A stretch of 64,000 bases of DNA from Brassica napus (lineage: Eukaryota; Streptophyta; Magnoliopsida; Brassicales; Brassicaceae), in the NCBI RefSeq assembly GCF_020379485.1, contig NC_063438.1, forward strand, positions 3,906,001 to 3,970,000, in the 5' to 3' direction. A program made the position numbers and the translations under genes. Positions 1-10,627 of the stretch are shown in pieces (positions within the stretch are counted from its first letter, which is position 1; each line of letters starts with the position of its first letter). A model generated the notes under the pieces. That model worked only from the letters and a program-made list of their open reading frames with translations. It was not told the origin of the DNA and ran no database searches.

Positions 1-1018
1 TATGTTTCTAAATAATATTATATTTTTTTTATTACTATTCATGTTTCAAATATTTCCTAAACGTACTTTTACTTTAAATAAGATTGATGATTTACACTAC
101 TAGACTAAAAAAACTTTTGAAGAAAAGCTGGCTGGATTTAGTTTATGTGTTTTAGAGCTGGAAGCCCATGATTTCTCAGCTTTACCTCGAGGTCGGGCCT
201 GACGACTTCTAGCCCCTTGTGCATATACTGAAAGTTTAATTGCAATTTTTATTTCTAAAAATTTGATTCACTCTTCTATAACAGAAAAGGCAATCAAAGT
301 TGTGTCTAGACTTTTGGGAACCGTATGCAAGTATAAATACTTCTGACATTTTCTTTAATAAGAAAATATCACAAGTAAATTATAAAACTAAATTAAGTGA
401 AAAGATAAATAACCTATCAATGATGAAAACATAGCCAAAATTTAAATAACAATATTATTTCTTAATGTTCATTCTATTTAATTGTCCAAATCATCATCTC
501 ATAAGTGATCAGTGTAAAGGCCAAATCGAATTAATAAATAGACCTCGAATATTTGTCACGGTTTTCCAAGGGTTGTCACGGTTCCTTGAAACAGTCCACC
601 ATTTTCTCGATTATCATAAGTCTAAACAAATAATTGAACAGTACCAACTACCAAGCGTGGGGAATGTCTTGTTACTTCATTTTCTGTAAAATTAAAATGC
701 TCCGTTACTTCCCAACTGTATTGCAAATTAAATATAATTTCCTTTTTGTTTATGTTTGATAATTTTTGTTCATAATTATGGAACTAAACTAACCTTCGGT
801 AAGAATATAGTAGAATAAAACGTAAATCTTAGATCTGAAATTCATATAACGTTGATTGTGAACATAGTACAGACGACCAAAGTAATAGGAACGTCACAAC
901 ATAAAAGACAGGAAACTGAAAAACTCTAAAAACAACAACCATGGAACATCTTATTTTAGTATTCGCTCATCCAATACATAATACTTGAACGTCTGCATTA
1001 GCTTCATCCGACCGCCGC
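1..1018. other. AT-rich intergenic region, no gene seen
   Basis: I see no coding region, RNA gene or element boundary here. The longest open frame is short and has no plant-gene features. The segment lies 3' of the lipid-transfer protein gene, so its right end probably holds the 3' UTR and polyadenylation signals of that gene. Confidence 0.6.
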
Positions 1019-1643
1019 TCATTTCACACTGTAACCACATACAAATAAACATAACACCGTTATAATAAAATACTCAAATCCCCATTATAATTTTTTTTAG
1101 TATATACTTGTTGCACCGGTATTATCCATCGGGATATGGTTAAACAGAACTTCAAATCGTTAATACAGTCTTTACTAAAACACTAAACTGTTAATATAAA
1201 AACTTAAGTTTTCATTTAACAAAAATAATCTTCATATTATCTACTTCTTGTTTAAAAAAACCACAGAGAGAGAAAGAGACAGATTAACATATATACCTGT
1301 TGCAGTTGGTGGTTTTGCTGATCTTGTAAGGAATGTTGACTCCACATGCCTTAGGAAGTCCAGCTGCACGGGCAGCGTTGAGAGTAGGGAAGGCGTTAGC
1401 GGCTCCTACAAGGCAACGGCAAGCTTGCTGACGGTCTGGGGTTGTACGGGCCAGGTTGTTTAGACTAGTAACGCCGCTGCAGCACGCTCTGGGAAGGGCC
1501 GGCGCACCCTGGGCCAGGTAGCCAATGCACGGTGCCACGTAGCCGCTAACGGTGCCACAGCTCAGAGCCGCGTTCGATGTGATTGGACCGGCCACGATCA
1601 TGCAGGCCAAGACCAAGCATGCCAACTTCATTAGACCAGCCAT
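1019..1643 (-). CDS. Non-specific lipid-transfer protein, type 1
   Basis: Small secreted protein that binds lipids in a hydrophobic tunnel in the apoplast and cuticle; LTP1 members act in cuticle deposition and defence. There are two exons: 1643-1297 and a 10-nt exon 1028-1019, which adds only Ser-Val-Lys and the stop. The intron 1296-1029 is GT-AG, and total length is 118 aa, the usual LTP1 length. Residues 1-25 are a signal peptide (hydrophobic core, cut after Ala25). Eight cysteines at 29, 39, 54, 55, 75, 77, 100 and 114 give C-X9-C-X14-CC-X19-CXC-X22-C-X13-C, exactly type I spacing. The TTPDRQQAC motif and the C-terminal IPYKIS motif are present. By memory it resembles Arabidopsis LTP1/LTP2 (At2g38540/At2g38530); which of the two is orthologous I cannot say. 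An unspliced reading would end in a false C-terminus RYIC. Confidence 0.95.
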
Positions 1644-1725
1644 ATTTCTCTCTTAGATTTTTTTTGTTTGCAAAATGAGATGTGTGTGGAATGATGAGTG
1701 ATGAAGAGAGCTGGGGAAGTGAGTG

Positions 1726-1733
1726 TTTATATA
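1726..1733 (-). promoter_or_regulatory. TATA box of the LTP gene
   Basis: On the minus strand the sequence reads TATATAAA, starting 90 bp upstream of the LTP start codon. The position and consensus suit the core promoter of a highly expressed plant gene. No transcription start was mapped. Confidence 0.7.
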
Positions 1734-2970
1734 GACAAAGAGAGTTTATGTTATGAATGTGAATGCGATTTAGAGGAAAGGAGTAGTTGGTTGGTTGTTG
1801 GTTTCATTTAATGTAGAGGTTTCCTAGCTAATTATGTAGGACCTCATGCACGTCTGCTTCGTTTGACATCTTAATTATTTTTATCTGAAATTTCTACAAC
1901 CTACGTTCTTGTTTTTGCTATTGCATCATGTCTTAGGACTTTTAATTTTAATAGATGCAGTACTGAAAAAACAAAACGGGAAATGCAGATATGGATGTGG
2001 AAATAGTTATTGTATATACAGCTATCATTAATTATCTATTTTAATCTCAACATCATGTTCAATCTCTTTTATATAATTAGAGTCATGCATGACGTACGTT
2101 GATTACCGGCAGTGCTCTCTCTCAGTTCAGTCTAAGACTACAAGATGTACGTGTTTGAGTACAAAAAAAATGTTTCACTCTCAATTTACAAAACAAGAAA
2201 GAACACATACGAGTTTCAAACTCTCATATTTATCATTGTCTTTCTCAAACAAACTCCAACTAAGTTGTAGGAACTGCCGATGTTATACTTTGAGAGCTAT
2301 GGATTTAAAAGCAATTCGTAAATGATCAAATAAGTTGCTTAAAAATATGTCAAACACATACTTTAATAGCTTACTGTATATTTTCTGTGCGATTATAGTG
2401 TTACGATCTAAAAATTGAGGACGAATAAAGAGTTATCAAAGGCTGTTTTTAACGAGCGAAAATCCAAATCCGATGTTTATAATCATTAACATAACATGAA
2501 TTAGAGGTTTTTGTTTTTATGATATGTCAAGATATATGATTAACTTAGTAAAAAAAGATATATGATTAACACAACGTGTGTCCAATACTCCAATATATGA
2601 TAAATCTGGTTTTAATAAATAATAAATATCATTTTTATTGTGTTTCTTCTATCCATAAAACTTTCTCCGTAAGGATAACATACAAAGAGAAGATGTAGGT
2701 TTGTCCTGCCATCCCATACCATAGAATGTATGTGGATGGTTCGTCATTATGTGAAAAAACTGACTGATACACATAGCAAAATTGAATGCAACACATGGGT
2801 AGGATGGAGTCACTGTCGGTTGATTTGCTTTTCAAGGCCATGGTCACTGTGATCTCCCCTCTCCCCCAATAATACTATTTTCTAGTCTTAATCTGGCAAA
2901 ACTAGGTGATTTACTTGTACAATTCACTAGACTTTTATCAGGTAGATTTTTCTATTAGAAAGATTTTATT
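1734..2970. other. Intergenic; LTP upstream region
   Basis: Probably holds the upstream promoter of the minus-strand LTP gene at its left end. No gene, RNA or transposon boundary is recognisable. Short open frames around 2089-2325 and 2635-2847 show no protein-family features. Confidence 0.55.
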
Positions 2971-3023
2971 AATATATAGTATGTCTTCTTTTTTTTTGTC
3001 ACAGAAAATATATAGTATGTCTT
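2971..3023. repeat. Poly(T) micro-insertion with 17-bp direct repeats
   Basis: A perfect 17-bp direct repeat (2971-2987 and 3007-3023) brackets 19 bp (2988-3006) made of a T run followed by GTCACAGAA. Read on the minus strand this is a short body ending TGTGAC plus a poly(A) tail. The same TGTGAC-poly(A) ending closes the retroposon at 12537. It looks like a 5'-truncated retrotransposition that kept about 10 bp of element. Confidence 0.7.
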
Positions 3024-4341
3024 TAGTTAATAAGACATGATTCGAACAACTCTATTAATTGACGATTACCTACTTTTTGTACTTCCTTGGACTCCCGACG
3101 GATCTTTTAAAATCCCAGAAATCTCAACACTTCCACTTTGGGTCACTTTGAAAAACATACCCGATTGCTGCTACTCTAGATTAGGAATTAGCCATGTGGC
3201 TTCAGGATTTGGAGAACCTATTCTAACGCACAAACCTCGCTTGGATCCTACAAGTATGGGAGAAGCAAAGGTGCTAGTTGAAATGGAACTAGATAAGGAT
3301 TTTCCAAAACTTATTACCCTTGATGATAAGCAGGGAAGTATATTTCTGGTTAATGTTGATTACACATGGATTCCATCTATGTGTGAAAGATGTGGAAACT
3401 TGGGTCATAAAGCGAAGAGATATCTTCTAACTTCTAAACCTCTACACGATACAAACCTGATGTCAACCAAAGATGGCAGCAATGACGTGATTCCTATTGT
3501 GGACATTGATCCCATATTAAAGCAAAGAGAGAAGGATCCCTCAACCGAAGCTTTCTCTCAAAAGAATCCGTTGGCTAATGGCACATGCTTGACCTCTACT
3601 CCAACTTCTGAAGCGCCTTTGTCTCAGGTAACTCATGTTGTCTCTAGCACTGAAATAAATCCACACTTGCCATCATGTTCAGAGATTGTTCCCCCACCGC
3701 TTATTTTTTCTACTGATATCTCTATGGAATGCCAAGACACATCACCCGCAAGGTGCATAACTCACTCTCTTACTTCACAGCCTCAACAAGAGAATACCAC
3801 AGCTTTGACAAATCTGTCCAACAGTTTATTCCCATTAGTAGATTCTGAATCTGCTCCCACTTCAACAAACTTTATGGAGTCTTCTCCATCAAACATTATC
3901 AACAATATTGTCCAAAAACCTTTAGTTGTTGATCCTTTGACTACAACACCACAAGCTGGTGCATTTGAGAGTCCTTCTTGCTCACTGTGTTAGGAGTTGT
4001 GGATGAAGCTGAAATGGAGCAAATAAGTTCTTTCAGCTTGACAAGAAGTGAGAGAGAGACCAAACCTCCTATCAAATACCGAGATTTAGAATGGAAGACT
4101 GTGCATGGGAGAGGTAAACATGGCCACCGTGGTCGTGGTTCTTCTCGTTAGTTATTGACTTATTTCTTTTACAGTTTTTTTTTTTGGCTTTGCTAGTTCC
4201 GGCCTAGGTATTTTCTTAGGTATGAGCTTGTTCGTATCATGAATTGTGTTTTATGTAAGCTTTTTCCCACTATAAGACTATGTTTGTTTTAAACGTTTGT
4301 TTTAATTTAAATTGAAAGCCTTTTAAAAAAAAAAAAAAAAA
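3024..4341 (+). mobile_element. LINE-derived fragment with poly(A) tail
   Basis: The segment holds part of a non-LTR retrotransposon ORF1, then roughly 330 bp of untranslated sequence ending in an A run at 4325-4341. No reverse transcriptase ORF follows, so the copy is non-autonomous. I found no convincing target-site duplication, and the 5' boundary is approximate (between the micro-insertion and the first codons of the ORF). Confidence 0.65.
3037..3993 (+). pseudogene. LINE ORF1 remnant: DUF4283 and zinc-knuckle protein
   Basis: An open frame of 318 codons. The N-terminal 110 residues match the second half of the DUF4283 domain common in plant LINE ORF1 proteins (for example a conserved SRLGISHVASG block and a LDPTSMGEAKV block). 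A CX2CX4HX4C zinc knuckle follows at about residues 116-129, but its last cysteine is replaced by tyrosine, so metal binding is probably lost. The rest is a Ser/Thr/Pro-rich linker. Stop codons lie just upstream of the ATG in the same frame and the expected N-terminal part of DUF4283 is missing, so it is 5'-truncated. The family would bind nucleic acid in the retrotransposon RNP; this copy is probably dead. Confidence 0.75.
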
Positions 4342-5231
4342 CTTGTAGCATTCTTAGTTTTATAATTATTTTTCTCTTAAAAAAAGTTAAAATAAATTTC
4401 ATATTAAGGTGAAATTATATAATAACAGACAAGTTTCTAATGTATGATGGTAAGTTGGCTTATTGTTTTACTGGCTTTATAAAATATCAAATACGAGAAT
4501 ATAACTTTTCAAATACGAATGATATATTTTGTAATTTATTACTAATATCGACCCTCGTTCAATATACACCAATAAATTTAATACTTTAATTTTTCTTATC
4601 TACCATCGTACTGCAGAATAATGATTTTGTTCTGTCTAGCATTAATATATGATATTCACATTCAAATTTGAAAATTTATAGACTAATAAACCATTTTTCC
4701 TATTTTGTAAGAATGAAACTTTCCGTTTGGATATATTTAAACTAGTAGTTTGTAGTTTATCTTTAGTAGTACTATGTAATTTTAAACACACGAGTTAAAA
4801 TATAGAGAAATTACCTAAAATATATTCAATAATAGTTGATTTCAAATTAGTTTATCAAATAACAAGTTCTGTAACATTCAATTTTAAAATAATTTTTACA
4901 ACTCATGTTTTAATAACTGTAGATTTTTCATTTTAGTACAAATTGTCTCAAACTCATAGTTGAATACACTATATCTATTTATTTACTTAGTGTAATATTA
5001 TTCTCTCTATTTTTTTACTTAGTGTAATATTGGTCAGACAATAATTTTAAATGTTCTCTGTGTAGCTATGGATAGCCAGATAGAATACGCCAAAGTAAGT
5101 TAATTTAGTTTCATTCATGTGTAATCATATTTACTTATGAAGATGATTTCTATTTACTGTATTAAATATGTCGGTGCCTAGAGGGCTACATAATTTATGC
5201 ATTTTTACTTTGTTTGAAAACTTGAGAATAA
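4342..5231. other. AT-rich intergenic region, nothing recognised
   Basis: No ORF of note, no repeats with clear boundaries and no RNA gene. It ends at the left terminal inverted repeat of the Harbinger element. Confidence 0.55.
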
Positions 5232-5838
5232 GAGCATCCGCATTAGCGGATTAATAGGAGTTCATGGGCTGGGGTTTATAGACCCGGAAAATAAAAAGAA
5301 ATGTTTTATTGAGTTTAATTGGGTGATCCGTCTCTTTGGAGTGAGCCCGTATGATACGGGTTCAAGCCACGCGTCGGACAGGCATTGGCCGCGTGTTTTC
5401 GCGTCGAGAGGGAGAAAAATAGGGTTACGCGTGAGATGATTCATTTTCTCTCCTTTTTTCGAAAGCTAGGGTTTCTCTCTGTGGGAGGCGATATCTCGTG
5501 CGACGCGACAGCCGGAGAATTTCTCGATTGAATCGACGTCGGAGACTCTCGTAAACGATCTGAGGTGAGTATCAACTACTTTTACGGTTTCATAGAATCT
5601 ATTTGGGGTCGAAAGGGTTATCGGTTAATTGAAAATCGATTTGGGGGTTTTGATGTAGGGTTCAAAATCGATATGGGGGTTTTGATTTAGGGTTAATAAT
5701 CGCCATGCGGGTTCAATTTAGGGTTCGTTTCTTGAGGATTTGAAATCGATTTGGGGGTTTCTACTTAGGGTTCCAAATCGAGTTTGGGGTCACGGTTTAC
5801 CGTTTATTTTGTTATAATCTTTGCTTTTTCTGGTACAG

Positions 5839-6453
5839 ATGGATCCCGCAGAAGAGAGAAGAGAGACAAAGAGGCAGTCGGAGTTGATCAACATGCAAGG
5901 ATACGTGGCAGATTCAGAATACGGGATTCCGACGAGGTGTCCCTGCGGAGGGAGAATCATTGACGAAGTTCGGGGGAAGGACGACTACGACACTCTTCCT
6001 GGGAAGCGGTTCTTCACCTGCAAAAACTACACGGTAAGCGCTTCTTCTCAATTTAATTATTTCCATTTAATTGAGTTTCGAACCAGATTCTCACATGTGT
6101 TTTGTGGTTAACAAGGCTGATGGGTTTCATTACCGTCAGCCTTGGGTGATTGGTGTCCAGGAGCATATCGAACGTCTCACAAAGCGTCTTGAGGAGGTTG
6201 AGTTGGTGATCAACGGACTCCCGGAGGTCAATTATCAGATTGAGAGGCTGGAGGTAATGTGACTTCCATTTTTTTTGTTTAAAATTTGTAATATTTTCCT
6301 TAATTTTCTATTAACGGACTAACAATTTGTGATTGTTTTTTCCATGTCCAGGCAGAGGTTAAAGCCCTCAATCGGGAGGTTGATAACCTCACTGGGCAGG
6401 TTTATAACCTCTCAGTGCAGGTCGCGCACTTGGAGAAGCTATGCTTCGACTGA
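5839..6453 (+). CDS. GRF-type zinc-finger, coiled-coil protein inside Harbinger element
   Basis: Three coding exons, 5839-6033, 6116-6253 and 6352-6453, all phase 0, give 144 aa. The ATG follows an AG acceptor (5838), and a good donor at 5565 suggests a 5' UTR intron 5565-5838. Residues about 25-65 form a GRF zinc finger (GIPTRCPCGG ... RFFTCKNY: Cys-x-Cys, then an aromatic-rich stretch and a third Cys). After it come a QPWV motif and a long heptad-rich helix to the C-terminus (LTKRLEEVE, REVDNL, QVAHLEKL), a likely coiled coil. GRF fingers bind single-stranded DNA or RNA in other proteins. Many short plant proteins of this form (At4g04775-like, from memory) are uncharacterised. It lies between the left terminal repeat and the Myb ORF, so it is either a third transposon gene or a captured host gene. 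Expression is unproven. Confidence 0.75.
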
Positions 6454-6823
6454 AAAAAGGTAACACTCAAGCTTAATCAATTGGAGTGCTAGTTATAGTT
6501 GCATTTGAACTGAACTATGTGTACTAGGTTGAGATGAATTTGAAATGAATGTTGATGAATGGTTGAGTGTGAAGCCCGTGTACTTGTGTTTTGGTTGGTT
6601 GTGTAATCAATTCGACTGCTAGGTAGAGTTGAGTTAGAACTGATTTGATGTTTATTGAATACAGTCTGTGTAGTAGTTGTAGTTTTAAAAACTTTAATCA
6701 ATGTTTGGTGGTTAGACCCACTTTAATTTTTTGTCCTTTCAAGGTCAAAACTAGTTTAAAATCATAGGCAATCTTCTTCTGAAAACACAAACCAAAGTTT
6801 AAACCCATTTATCTAAAATCTAA

Positions 6824-7588
6824 ATGGATCCTTTTAACTATAACTCTCCCGGGTTGGTTAACCTACTAGTCTCTCAGAGCAGTCAACCCATAGACTTAGG
6901 GTGTTCTGAGGTTCCTAAAGCGGCGTCAAAGCGTAAGTGGACAACCAAAGAAGACGTTGTCTTGATCAGTGCTTGGTTGAACACCAGCAAAGATCCAATT
7001 GTGAGTAACGAGCAGAAGGCAGGCACGTTTTGGAAGCGCATAGTGGAGTATGTCAATGCTAGTCCTCTGCTCATTGGCTCCATTCCTAGGGAGTGGAGTC
7101 AATGTAAGCAGCGGTGGGGAAGGGTTAATGAGCAGGTCTGCAAGTTTGTTGGAAGCCATGAAGCCGCGGTGAAGGAGCAAGCGAGTGGGCAAAATGAGAA
7201 TGATGTCATGAAGGCTGCCCATGACATCTTCTTTAACGACTATCATGTCAAGTTCAGTATGGAGCATTGTTGGAGGGAGCTTAGGTTTGATCAAAAATGG
7301 AGATCACATTCATTGTCGAAAGATGGTGCAAAGGAGAAAAGGAAGGAACCGGCTGAGGAGGTTCCTGCGGACCAAGATGTTAGGCCTCCTGGCGTTAAGG
7401 CAAGCAAAGCAGCCAAACGCAAGAAGCACACCAATGAAGCAGCTTATGATCAGATAGAGAGCATATTAGCTGCCAAAAATACTATATCTAAACAGAAAAT
7501 CCTTGATCGCTTGCTTGCAAAATCTGAAGCTACACTTTCTCCACAAGAAGTGTCTCTTAAAAATAAACTCATTTGTGAAATGCTTTGA
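6824..7588 (+). CDS. Harbinger Myb/SANT-like DNA-binding protein (ORF1)
   Basis: Single exon, 254 aa. Residues about 35-105 form a Myb/SANT (trihelix-like) domain with the expected tryptophans (KRKWTTKED, ISAWLN, FWKRI, EWSQCKQRW). After it come a NAM-associated-type region, a basic tract rich in Lys (about 165-205, likely nuclear signal) and a short helical C-terminus. In PIF/Harbinger transposons this protein binds the ends and carries the transposase to the nucleus. The same domain is fused to the C-terminus of some Arabidopsis GST theta proteins, so database hits may be misnamed GSTT3. It sits 1 kb upstream of the transposase on the same strand. No frameshift or stop is present. Confidence 0.85.
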   Translation: MDPFNYNSPGLVNLLVSQSSQPIDLGCSEVPKAASKRKWTTKEDVVLISAWLNTSKDPIVSNEQKAGTFWKRIVEYVNASPLLIGSIPREWSQCKQRWGRVNEQVCKFVGSHEAAVKEQASGQNENDVMKAAHDIFFNDYHVKFSMEHCWRELRFDQKWRSHSLSKDGAKEKRKEPAEEVPADQDVRPPGVKASKAAKRKKHTNEAAYDQIESILAAKNTISKQKILDRLLAKSEATLSPQEVSLKNKLICEML

Positions 7589-8592
7589 TAGGGTCAGTAG
7601 GTTAATTGCATTTCATATGAACTTTTTAAGTTAATTTTTTTGTTGGATAATGCTTGATATAAACTTGATTGCATTTGATATTTGCTGAAAATGTTTTGGG
7701 TTTGCAGGTTTGCAGGTCACGGGTTGCGGTAGGTGGATGCGTGCGTGTGGACGTGTTGTCAGTAGGTCTCAGCTTCTTTTGGTATCAGGTCACGGCTTTA
7801 CTGGGTGTATGTACCCACAGGTTCTGTTTTGAACTCACGGGTGTATGTACCCACGGGTTCTATTTTGTACTCACGGGTGTATGTACCCGATCACATTGTA
7901 AAATATGTGTCTTTATATAATCTATGTTTTTCACTTATGGAACTGCAACAACTCTTTCACTATAAATTGTTTCTTCACTCTAGCATTGATTCTTCACTTT
8001 TGATCTATGTTTCTGCTCAACTATCACCACTATAGTATTGATTCTTCACTCTAGCATTGATTCTTCACTTTTGCATTGATTTCTCTCAACTATCACCACC
8101 CTTTCATTCACTTCTCAACCATCACCACGATTTTTCTCAACCATCAGCACTCGCAAGTATCACCACACCTTCATACACTCCTCAACCATCAGCACTTGAA
8201 TTGATTCTCCACACTTGAATTGGTTAGTAATGTTTTATAAGTTTTTCAAAAAAGTTGGAAATAAGTGATGGAAAATATATACTAAATTTAAACTAAATTT
8301 AAACTAATAAGTTAAATGTTAATAAGTTTATAAATGTAATGTACTAATAAGTTAAATGTTATTAAGTTTATAAAAAATTTAAGTTATGGAAATTTAAACT
8401 AATATTTTTAAATTTAAGAAAAAAAATGATAAAAGACAACACTACATACCATATATACAAGGAAATAAATGTAATGTACTTGTGTATGATATATTTTAAT
8501 AAGTTTATAAAAAATTTAAGTTATGGAAATTTAAACTAATAATGTACTTATAAATCCCTTTTGCCCTTTATAGGAAGTAAATTGCTTCAACA
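7589..8592. other. Spacer between Harbinger ORF1 and transposase; short repeats
   Basis: Non-coding DNA within the transposon. It contains a 36-bp tandem repeat (7804-7890), then a run of related short phrases (ATTGATTCTTCACT and CTCAACCATCACCAC variants, about 7980-8215) and duplicated AT-rich phrases (about 8280-8540). It may hold the 3' end of ORF1 and the promoter or 5' UTR of the transposase. Confidence 0.6.
7804..7890. repeat. 36-bp tandem repeat, about 2.4 copies
   Basis: Units begin at 7804, 7840 and 7876, each with GGTGTATGTACCC followed by a variable GGTTCT(G/A)TTTTG(A/T)ACTCACG. The period of exactly 36 is a multiple of three, but no reading frame here looks like a gene. Confidence 0.8.
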
Positions 8593-9861
8593 ATGTCTTC
8601 CTCATCAAGTGATGAAGTAGATGAGTATTTAGAAGAAATGGTCGACGAAGTTGTTGATAATTTCATCGATTCAGTAGTTGATGGTCAAGCTAACAACCCG
8701 AAGAGACGAGCTTATATCGAAAGAAATCGGGAACGCGGACACAGTCAACTATTGACCGACTATTTCAACGAAAATCCCACATACCCACCGGAAATGTTTA
8801 GGAGGCGTTTTCGAATGAACAAGTCATTGTTCCTTCGCATTGTCGATCGCCTAAGTACTGAAGTGCCATACTTTCAGCAAAGAAAAAATGCTCACGGAAG
8901 GTTCGGGCTATCTGCACTTCAAAAGTGTACGGCAGCTATACGTATGCTGGCATACGGTCAATCGGGAGATACATATGACGAGTATCTCCGACTTGGTGAA
9001 AGTACGGCACGTTTATGTTTGGAAAATTTCACTGCTGGGATAATACAATTGTTTGGACCGGAGTATTTACGAAGACCTAATGAGGATGATCTTCAACGAT
9101 TACTCGATATTGGAGAGGTACGGGGGTTCCCAGGGATGATTGGCAGCATCGACTGTATGCACTGGGAGTGGAAAAACTGTCCAACGGCTTGGAAAGGTCA
9201 GTACACACGTGGTTCAGGAAAGCCGACAATTGTCTTAGAAGCTGTTGCATCACAAGATCTTTGGATATGGCACGCTTTTTTCGGATTACCAGGTACCCTC
9301 AACGATATCAATGTTCTTGATCGGTCACCAGTTTTTGATGATATTTTACAAGGTCGAGCACCAAAAGTGAAGTTCAAGGTCAACAACCACACTTATCGTA
9401 TGGCTTACTACCTTACTGACGGAATTTATCCAAATTGGTCAACATTTATCCAATCCATCCCACTCCCTCAAGGTCCTAAAGCAGAACTATTTGCCGAACG
9501 TCAAGAATCCACCAGAAAAGATGTCGAACGGGCTTTTGGAGTATTGCAATCAAGGTTCGCAATAGTTAAAAACCCAGCTCTACTATGGGACAAGGAAAAG
9601 ATAGGAATGATTATGAGAAGTTGTGTCATATTGCACAATATGATAGTAGAGAACGAACGAGACGGATATACCCAAATTGATACATCTGAGTTCGAGTCAG
9701 GAGAGTCAAGCAGAAGTTCCAAGGTGAAAACGAGAACAAGTTTTAATATCGGTAATATGTTAGGCGTTCGCAATGAAGTTCGGGATTCAGAGAAACATCA
9801 TCTTTTGAAAGCGGATTTAGTTGAAAATGTATGGAAAAAGTTTGGTAATGTAGATGAATAA
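8593..9861 (+). CDS. PIF/Harbinger transposase, DDE_Tnp_4 (HARBI1-like)
   Basis: Single exon, 422 aa, uninterrupted. The N-terminus is acidic (1-31). A helical region at about 105-145 resembles the HTH part of HARBI1 proteins, followed by the RNase H-like DDE domain. The catalytic triad is visible: Asp187 in IGSIDCMHW, Asp276 in YYLTDGIYP and Glu312 in DVERAFGVLQSRF. The conserved GLPGTLNDINVLDRSP block and the C-terminal CVILHNMIVEN helix are present. The family cuts and joins the terminal repeats and makes 3-bp target duplications. It lies downstream of the Myb ORF, as in other plant Harbinger elements. Domesticated relatives (ALP1/HARBI1) lack adjacent terminal repeats; here they are present, so a transposon gene is the better call. 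Confidence 0.93.
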   Translation: MSSSSSDEVDEYLEEMVDEVVDNFIDSVVDGQANNPKRRAYIERNRERGHSQLLTDYFNENPTYPPEMFRRRFRMNKSLFLRIVDRLSTEVPYFQQRKNAHGRFGLSALQKCTAAIRMLAYGQSGDTYDEYLRLGESTARLCLENFTAGIIQLFGPEYLRRPNEDDLQRLLDIGEVRGFPGMIGSIDCMHWEWKNCPTAWKGQYTRGSGKPTIVLEAVASQDLWIWHAFFGLPGTLNDINVLDRSPVFDDILQGRAPKVKFKVNNHTYRMAYYLTDGIYPNWSTFIQSIPLPQGPKAELFAERQESTRKDVERAFGVLQSRFAIVKNPALLWDKEKIGMIMRSCVILHNMIVENERDGYTQIDTSEFESGESSRSSKVKTRTSFNIGNMLGVRNEVRDSEKHHLLKADLVENVWKKFGNVDE

Positions 9862-10335
9862 TCTTTCTATGTTCATTAATATTCTTAATGTATTTGAATA
9901 TTTTTAATGTATTGAATAAAAAGTTTTCAAATATTTTTTTTTTAAAAAAATATTATTTTATTCCTATGAACCCCTTCTTCAGGTTCACTAATGCAGACAC
10001 ACAAACGATAGAAGTTCATCACTATTCATGGTCCCACCAAAAAATATTAAAAAAATCCTATGAACCCCAAGAGGGGGTTCATTGATGCGGATGCTCAAGG
10101 CACCGAAAATGCCACATGTAAAAATAGTATATGTGGCCACAAGACGTGTGAGCTAACTGTATATGGGTCTGTGTAAATACATATGACCCAAAAAAAGGTG
10201 TAGATCAACATATTTCATGAAACATCGTTATCAGTTTTAATTTACGTCGGGACGTCATGGGCCTAGAAATTCTGACAATTTATTAATGCTAACCGATATT
10301 GAGTTGAAAGTTTGTAAAACTCAACAATGATCTGA

Positions 10336-10624
10336 GAGCATGAGCATCAGTGAACCCCCTTTGGGGTTCACCTTCTTAATTTTTTATTATTAAAGTTTTT
10401 CTTTTTTTCATTTTGATTTTTTTTAAAAAAAAAAAAAAAAAAAAATTGACCAATCGCGGGCCGCCACGTGTCGTGGGGCCCGCGCTACAGTGATGAACTT
10501 TAGAAGAGAGGGTATCATGCAGAAGAGGTGAGAAGGGGTGAGTTCATCACTTTTGTTTTTTTTAATATTTTTTTTTCTCGTAAAACGTGTGAACCTCCCT
10601 CTTGAACCTCTAATGCTCTTGCTC
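10336..10624. mobile_element. Harbinger-type MITE with TGA target duplication
   Basis: 289 bp. The ends are GAGCATGAGCAT and its near inverse complement ATGCTCTTGCTC, flanked by TGA on both sides (10333-10335 and 10625-10627). The core has a GC-rich block with a CACGTG G-box (10465-10470). It is the same family as the MITE at 19763-20033, in opposite orientation. It contains an A run at about 10425-10445 and has no ORF. Confidence 0.8.
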
Positions 10625-10627
10625 TGA

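Larger units (their letters stand above)
5232..10096 (+). mobile_element. PIF/Harbinger DNA transposon, three genes, apparently complete
   Basis: The left end reads GAGCATCCGCAT and the right end is its exact 12-bp inverse complement, with weaker similarity inward (GGGGTTCAT blocks near both ends). Length is about 4.87 kb. It carries a GRF zinc-finger gene (5839-6453), a Myb/SANT ORF (6824-7588) and a DDE transposase (8593-9861), all on the plus strand and all uninterrupted. The flanks are TAA on the left and AAG on the right, so the 3-bp target duplication is not perfect. A second, degenerate copy of the right-end motif lies near 9980-9998, 100 bp inside the end. Both MITEs in this window share the right-terminal sequence and are likely relatives mobilised by such elements. 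PIF/Harbinger elements normally need the Myb-like protein and the transposase together; a third spliced gene is not standard. Confidence 0.8.

Noticed and set aside
5322..5375. tRNA-like GGGTTCAAGCC near the Harbinger left end
   Set aside because: Resembles a B box, but no matching A box, acceptor stem or cloverleaf can be folded; it also does not look like a SINE head with a tail.
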